This document shows, in pieces, positions 18,653 through 22,500 of a stretch of 22,500 nt of DNA. This stretch comes from Octadecabacter antarcticus 307 (GTDB lineage Bacteria > Pseudomonadota > Alphaproteobacteria > Rhodobacterales > Rhodobacteraceae), in assembly GCF_000155675.2 (NCBI RefSeq), contig NC_020911.1, positions 1 through 22,500 of the forward strand, in the 5' to 3' direction. Positions within the stretch are counted from its first letter, which is position 1, and every line of letters starts with the position of its first letter. The position numbers and the translations under genes are program-made. The notes under the pieces are model-generated. The model worked only from the letters and a program-made list of their open reading frames with translations. It was not told the DNA's origin and made no database searches.

Positions 18653-20130
18653 ATGTTTTCCAGTTTCAGCATGTCGGTCTTCGAAGGCCTCGCCGTCGCG
18701 CTTATTGTTGCGGCGGGTCTCATGGTTCTGGCGATCGTTGTGTTGGGCTTCATTGATCGCACCCAGACGCAGGATGCAATCCGGCGGAACTACCCAGTCG
18801 TTGGGCGATTTCGGTCTTTGTTCTCGGCGCTGGGCGAATTTTTTCGTCAGTATTTCTTTGCGATGGACCGCGAAGAACTGCCCTTCAACCGCGCCCAACG
18901 CGAATGGGTGAAACACGCCGCCGATAAGGGCAGTAGCACCGTTGCGTTCGGATCAACCCGAAACCTGAACGTGCCCGGAACGCCGATATTTGTGAACGCG
19001 GCGTTTCCACCACTGGATAATGAGTTTGCCAGCACCGATCCCATGGTGATCGGGCAGGGCGCGCGGTCACCCTATACGGCGAAATCCATTTTCAACTTGT
19101 CAGGCATGTCTTATGGCGCGATTTCCAAACCTGCCGTGCAAGCCTTGTCGCGTGGCTGTGCATCGGCGGGCGTTTGGATGAACACCGGCGAAGGCGGGCT
19201 GTCGCCGTACCATTTAGAAGGCAATTGCGACATTGTCTTTCAGATGGGAACCGCGAAATTTGGCGTGCGGGACGATGACGGAAATCTGGACGATGACAAA
19301 TTGCGCCAGGTTGCTGCACGCGACAAAGTCAAGATGATTGAAATCAAACTTGCCCAAGGCGCCAAGCCCGGTAAAGGCGGGATATTACCAGCCGCCAAAA
19401 TCAGCGCCGAAATTGCTGAGATAAGGGGCATCCCCAAAGGTCGTGACGGGATCAGCCCCAACCGCCACGCCGAAGTCGATGACTGGAATGACCTGCTCGA
19501 TTTTATTGCACATGTGCGGGATGTTTCGGGCCTTTCCACAGGTATCAAGACGGTGATGGGTTCGGAATCCGACTTTGCAGAGTTTTTTGACACCATAATA
19601 AAGAGAGGCATTGAATCTGCCCCCGACTTCATCACGCTGGATGGCGGTGAAGGTGGAACCGGTGCTGCACCCATGCCGTTAATCGATCTGGTCGGCGTCT
19701 CAATCCGCGAAGCCTTGCCGCGTGTGTCCGCAATGCGCAATGAACGCGGCCTCAGGGACCGCATCCGTATTGTTGCGTCAGGCAACTGGTGAATCCCGGT
19801 GATATAGCTTGGGCGCTGTGCGCAGGCGCGGATTTCATCACGTCAGCACGTGGCTTCATGTTCTCGCTCGGTTGTATCCAAGCGCTCAAATGCAACAAAA
19901 ACACATGCCCAACGGGGATCACCACCCACGACCCACGGTTTCAAAAGGGCCTTGTGCCGGATGAAAAATGGGAAAAAGTTGCAGCCTACGCCAAGGGCAT
20001 CGTTAAAGAAGTCGAAATCATCGCCCATTCGGTTGGCGTGTCTGAACCCCGCAAGATGCGCCGCGATCACGTCCGCATCGTTCAACCTGACTCGACCAGT
20101 ATCCCTCTCTCAACGCTCTATCCTTCTTGA
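18653..20130 (+). pseudogene. FMN-binding glutamate synthase-like protein, split by a one-base frameshift
   Basis: The first part (379 aa, 18653-19792) has an N-terminal membrane helix (about 10-34) and an FMN-barrel region like the GltB synthase domain, with LSGMSYGAISKPAVQAL, GEGGLSPYH, KPGKGGILP and LDGGEGGTGAAP. It ends ASGN, W, stop. The second part (113 codons, from GTG 19789) continues NPGDIAWALCAGADF and carries GCIQALKCNKNTCPTG, the three cysteines of the [3Fe-4S] cluster. One extra A at 19784-19785 would restore ASGKLVNPGDIA, the expected family reading, and give about 492 residues. The lesion may be a true mutation or a sequencing error. The second frame begins with a GTG overlapping the TGA. 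Family members are poorly characterised; glutamate synthase activity is not assured. Confidence 0.85.
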
Positions 20131-20142
20131 GGCTGTCTTTGT

Positions 20143-20203
20143 TTCATAAATATCCTTGGGGGAGTCCGCAGGACGGGGGACTAGTCCCCCTCCCCGCCCG
20201 CGA
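20143..20203. repeat. G-rich hairpin repeat of roseobacter type
   Basis: After the split gene, a TTTCATAAATATCC lead-in is followed by GGGGGAGTCCGCAGGAC and then the perfect palindrome GGGGGACTAGTCCCCC (20175-20190). Within it GTCC/GGAC (20164-20174) forms a small second stem. I recall similar intergenic elements in many Rhodobacteraceae genomes. Only one copy is in the window, so its repeat nature is knowledge, not observation. It may act as a transcript end or mRNA stabiliser. Confidence 0.55.
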
Positions 20204-20278
20204 CAGGCGCAAACATTACAGTCTCCCCGCGCAGACGTGACACGGCTTTTAGTGACCTGTGAACGTTCTCCTATATAC

Positions 20279-20297
20279 ACATATTGAAATTATATGT
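20279..20297 (+). promoter_or_regulatory. AT-rich inverted repeat in the msrP leader
   Basis: ACATAT (20279-20284) and ATATGT (20292-20297) form a 6-bp inverted repeat with a 7-base centre. It lies just after a possible -10 element (TATATA, 20272-20277) and just before the ribosome-binding site. It could be an operator or a weak leader hairpin; AT-rich palindromes also arise by chance. Confidence 0.3.
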
Positions 20298-20308
20298 CGG
20301 AGAGACCC

Positions 20309-21202
20309 ATGGCCAACCGCTGGAAAAACACCTTCACCCGTGCAGATATCACGCCGGAACCACTTTGGTTGAACCGCCGCGCGGTCCTTGCCGGTATGGC
20401 AAGTGCGGGTGCTTTGGGCGGTGCAGTCGCTGCGCAAGAAGCGCTTGAGCCGAATACGTGGGAAGAAATCACCACTTACAATAACTTTTATGAATTCGGC
20501 ACGGGTAAATCAGATCCGGCAGACAATTCGGGCGATATGATCACCGATCCTTGGGAAGTTACGATTGACGGTATGGTTGATAATCCGGGGACGTTTTCGT
20601 TGGCCGATCTGGCTGCCGATATGACGATGGAGGAACGCCTGTATCGTTTCCGCTGTGTCGAAGCGTGGGCGATGGTGATCCCGTGGAATGGTTTTGAACT
20701 CGCTGATCTGCTGAACAAGGCCGGTATCCAGACCGGCGCCACCCATGTGGCGTTTGAGACAGCGGTTTTGCCGGATGTCATGGAAGGCGTGCAGCGTCGG
20801 GTAATTGATTTCCCCTATGTCGAAGGCTTGCGTCTGGATGAGGCGATGCACCCGCTTACGATTATGGCGACGGGCGTTTACGGACGGCCCATGGCAAACC
20901 AAAACGGCGCGCCAATCCGTTTGGTCGTGCCGTGGAAGTACGGGTTCAAGTCGATCAAATCCATCGTTCGGATCACCGTGACCAATGAACAGCCACCGAC
21001 CACATGGAACAAGATCGGTCCGCGCGAATATGGGTTTTATTCAAACGTGAACCCTGAGGTCGATCACCCCCGCTGGAGCCAAGCGTCCGAACGCTTGATC
21101 GGTGGTGGCTTGTTCTCGTCTCGCCAAGACACGTTGATGTTCAATGGCTATCCCGAAGTCGCCAGTCTTTATGACGGCATGGATCTGACAACGAACTATT
21201 GA
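20309..21202 (+). CDS. msrP: Protein-methionine-sulfoxide reductase catalytic subunit MsrP
   Basis: MsrP (formerly YedY) is a periplasmic molybdoenzyme that reduces methionine sulfoxide in oxidised proteins, receiving electrons from MsrQ. The 297-residue protein has a twin-arginine signal (NRRAVLAG, residues 22-29, then an Ala/Gly-rich helix ending AAQEA) for Tat export in folded form. The Mo ligand is C116 in [15 protein letters not shown]. The region [18 protein letters not shown] and the ending [12 protein letters not shown] are typical. The ATG at 20309 follows GGAGAG at good spacing; the in-frame ATG five codons upstream overlaps that site. The stop overlaps the next gene by one base (TGATG). 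Confidence 0.96.
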   Translation: MANRWKNTFTRADITPEPLWLNRRAVLAGMASAGALGGAVAAQEALEPNTWEEITTYNNFYEFGTGKSDPADNSGDMITDPWEVTIDGMVDNPGTFSLADLAADMTMEERLYRFRCVEAWAMVIPWNGFELADLLNKAGIQTGATHVAFETAVLPDVMEGVQRRVIDFPYVEGLRLDEAMHPLTIMATGVYGRPMANQNGAPIRLVVPWKYGFKSIKSIVRITVTNEQPPTTWNKIGPREYGFYSNVNPEVDHPRWSQASERLIGGGLFSSRQDTLMFNGYPEVASLYDGMDLTTNY

Positions 21203-21411
21203 TGGGTCGAATTATCACGTTCATGGGCGGATTGGGTGCCAGCGTCGGTTTGGTCTGTTGCTTTACGGCTTTACTGCCGTTCGTGCTTGCGTCGGTTGGC
21301 GCAAGCAGCCTGATCGCGACGCTCTATCGCGATAGCATATTATTCCCGTTCGTTGGTGTCTCTCTCATCCTCATGGGGCTCGGTCTCTGGATGATGCGAC
21401 GTAATAGATAA
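21202..21411 (+). CDS. MerF-like small membrane protein
   Basis: This 69-residue protein has two membrane helices (about 6-30 and 46-64) joined by a short loop, and ends in MMRRNR. The first helix carries the pair C19-C20 in LVCCFTALLPFVLASVGASS, closely resembling the metal-binding CCFTPVL segment of the mercuric-ion transporters MerF and MerT. The second cysteine pair seen at the C-terminus of MerF is absent, so mercury transport is unproven; another thiophilic metal or thiol-redox role is possible. It starts within the msrP stop (TGATG) and is probably translated by coupling. No merA, merP or merR is visible in the window. Confidence 0.7.
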   Translation: MGRIITFMGGLGASVGLVCCFTALLPFVLASVGASSLIATLYRDSILFPFVGVSLILMGLGLWMMRRNR

Positions 21412-21521
21412 TGGGCTACGTCATCTTTCAGTCCACGCTGACATGCCCCAGTCGCGCATTCTCGGTCGATCTGACGATAGGCTGCCTGCCAATACAATTG
21501 CGAAAAGAGAACACCAGATGA
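21411..21521 (+). pseudogene. 36-codon ORF, possible remnant of a GDCCVxC-type small Cys-rich gene
   Basis: The ORF starts in the preceding stop (TAATG) and ends in the msrQ start (ATGA). It reads MGYVIFQSTLTCPSRAFSVD then LTIGCLPIQLRKENTR. The opening STLTCP resembles the N-terminus of small cysteine-rich proteins with a GDCCVxC motif, which I recall occurring beside MerF-like genes. After TCP, the neighbouring frame reads PQSRILGRSDDRLPANT, weakly like the continuation (E-T-M-P-T-N-A) of that family. The GDCC centre is absent. The likeliest reading is a decayed gene with a frameshift and deletion; alternatively it is a short coupled ORF or chance. Confidence 0.35.
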
Positions 21522-22135
21522 TCGATACCATCAACACCTACGCCCGAAAAATCCCAACTTGGGCGCTTTATCTTCTTCTGGTGATCCCGATCCCGTACCT
21601 ATTTTACAGTGCTGCAACAGGCGGCATGGGTATTGAACCAATCAATGCGCTTGAACGCGAAATGGGGGACCTGACGCTGAAACTGATTATCGTCGGCCTC
21701 GCGGTTACGCCGCTGCGCAAATATCTGAAGTTGAATCTGCTGAAATTCCGCCGCGCAATTGGTGTGATGGCGTTCGTCTATGTCGTGGTTCACTTGGGGA
21801 TTTGGGTCGTGCTGGATATGTCCCTGCGCTGGGAACAAATGTGGGGCGATATCTGGAAGCGTCCCTATATTACCATCGGTATGGCGGCGTTCTTGATGAT
21901 GATCCCGTTGGTGATCACATCCAACAACCTCTCCCTGCGAAAAATTGGCGGTGCCGCGTGGCGCAAGTTGCACAAACTTGTCTACCTGATCGCGGTGCTT
22001 GGGGCTGTGCATTTTATAATGGTGCAAAAAGTTTGGGAAGTTGAACCGTTGCTGCATCTCGCCGTGATTCTTGCGCTGCTGGCGACACGTTACAAGCCGT
22101 CACAAAAAGCGGCTGTTGTTTCAGCACGCGGTTGA
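21518..22135 (+). CDS. msrQ: Heme-binding membrane subunit MsrQ
   Basis: MsrQ is the inner-membrane cytochrome b-like partner (formerly YedZ) that passes electrons to periplasmic MsrP. The 205-residue protein has about six hydrophobic helices and belongs to the ferric-reductase-like transmembrane family. Candidate heme histidines are in VVHLGIW, RKLHKLVYL and GAVHFIMVQ. The segment PLRKYLKLNLLKFRRAIGV is a recognisable family feature. The ATG at 21518 fits the family N-terminus; an in-frame start at 21443 would add 25 non-conserved residues. It is normally next to msrP; here 315 bp with a MerF-like gene and a short ORF intervene. Confidence 0.94.
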   Translation: MIDTINTYARKIPTWALYLLLVIPIPYLFYSAATGGMGIEPINALEREMGDLTLKLIIVGLAVTPLRKYLKLNLLKFRRAIGVMAFVYVVVHLGIWVVLDMSLRWEQMWGDIWKRPYITIGMAAFLMMIPLVITSNNLSLRKIGGAAWRKLHKLVYLIAVLGAVHFIMVQKVWEVEPLLHLAVILALLATRYKPSQKAAVVSARG

Positions 22136-22147
22136 TAGCTTCGACCC

Positions 22148-22500
22148 ATGACCCCATTGGCCACGCGCAACGCAACACTTCTTATCATGGCGCTGTTTAT
22201 GCTTCAGCCAATGGCCTTTGGCGCATGGCTGGCGATGATCCCTTATGTCAAGGAAAGTTTAGGGCTGAGCAAAGCAGACCTTGCGGTCGCGCTGCTTGGA
22301 TTACCGGTTGCGTTGATCCCAACATTGCAACTGGCCAGCCGTGTCGTGGCCAAGATCGGGCCGCGTAAAACGTTCGCGATCTTACTCCCTATTCAAACTG
22401 TTGTTGTGCTGCTGCCATTCCTGACCAGTGGCGTCGGCGGCCTCTTTATGACGCTTGCCCTGTTTGGTGCGGTGGTCGCGTTCCTTGAAGTTGCTCTCAA
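22148..22500 (+). CDS. MFS transporter, N-terminal part, cut by the window end
   Basis: The frame opens at the ATG at 22148, 12 bp after msrQ, and stays open to the window end (117 codons). It begins MTPLATRNATLLIMALFMLQ, then MAFGAWLAMIPYVKESLGLS with a conserved-looking A-x-L-G-L-P, and AKIGPRKTF at the loop between helices 2 and 3, a typical position for the MFS motif. At least three membrane helices are visible. No clear ribosome-binding site is seen. The substrate cannot be told from this part. Close spacing suggests it may be read with msrPQ, but there is no functional evidence. Confidence 0.75.
   Translation, partial: MTPLATRNATLLIMALFMLQPMAFGAWLAMIPYVKESLGLSKADLAVALLGLPVALIPTLQLASRVVAKIGPRKTFAILLPIQTVVVLLPFLTSGVGGLFMTLALFGAVVAFLEVAL

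Noticed and set aside
18543..18911. Hydrophobic GTG-start ORF overlapping the glutamate synthase-like start
   Set aside because: The leader looks membrane-like, but the rest overlaps the conserved gene in another frame and there is no ribosome-binding site.

Overview
The window looks like a chromosomal segment of a marine alphaproteobacterium of the family Rhodobacteraceae (Roseobacter lineage, perhaps near Loktanella, Yoonia or Octadecabacter; genus not provable from this sequence). The grounds are the dnaA-dnaN-recF-gyrB block, the protein flavour of DnaA, GyrB, PncB and ClpB, a GC content I judge by eye to be in the mid-50s, and a G-rich hairpin repeat (about 20143-20203) of a kind I associate with roseobacter intergenic DNA.

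Layout. (1) 101-6402, plus: replication-initiation block dnaA, dnaN, recF, gyrB, closed by a bidirectional terminator. (2) 6446-9079, minus: trhO (tRNA U34 hydroxylase), a YCII-domain protein and a class V aminotransferase-like enzyme. (3) 9155-12388: the NAD-salvage genes pncA (nicotinamidase) and pncB (nicotinate phosphoribosyltransferase), both plus, with a minus-strand proline racemase-family gene and a tiny putative secreted-peptide ORF between them. (4) 12385-13670: a mobile-element scar. The 3' end of a Fic-family gene abuts a complete IS6-family element, which abuts the 5' end of a decayed IS5/IS903-type element. (5) 13719-14746, minus: a 48-codon ORF and pyrF. (6) 14804-17725, plus: clpB behind a good sigma-32-type promoter, then a 54-aa membrane-protein ORF whose start codon lies in a perfect 10-bp hairpin arm. 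(7) 17798-18277, minus: a secreted fasciclin (FAS1) protein with its own terminator. (8) 18653-20130, plus: a membrane-anchored, FMN-binding glutamate-synthase-like gene split by a one-base frameshift. (9) 20309-22135, plus: the methionine-sulfoxide repair operon msrP-msrQ, interrupted by a MerF-like small membrane protein and what looks like the remnant of a small cysteine-rich (GDCCVxC-type) gene. (10) 22148 to the end: the start of an MFS transporter.

How the parts fit. Most of the window is housekeeping: replication, topology, NAD and pyrimidine synthesis, tRNA modification, protein disaggregation, periplasmic methionine repair. The less ordinary parts are the MerF-like insertion in msrPQ, the start-codon hairpin after clpB, the IS6-bounded deletion scar with its Fic remnant, the split glutamate synthase, and several small ORFs below usual annotation thresholds. 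I found no CRISPR array, rRNA, tRNA, prophage or defence system, and no clear new multi-gene system; the msrP-merF-like-msrQ arrangement is the nearest candidate.
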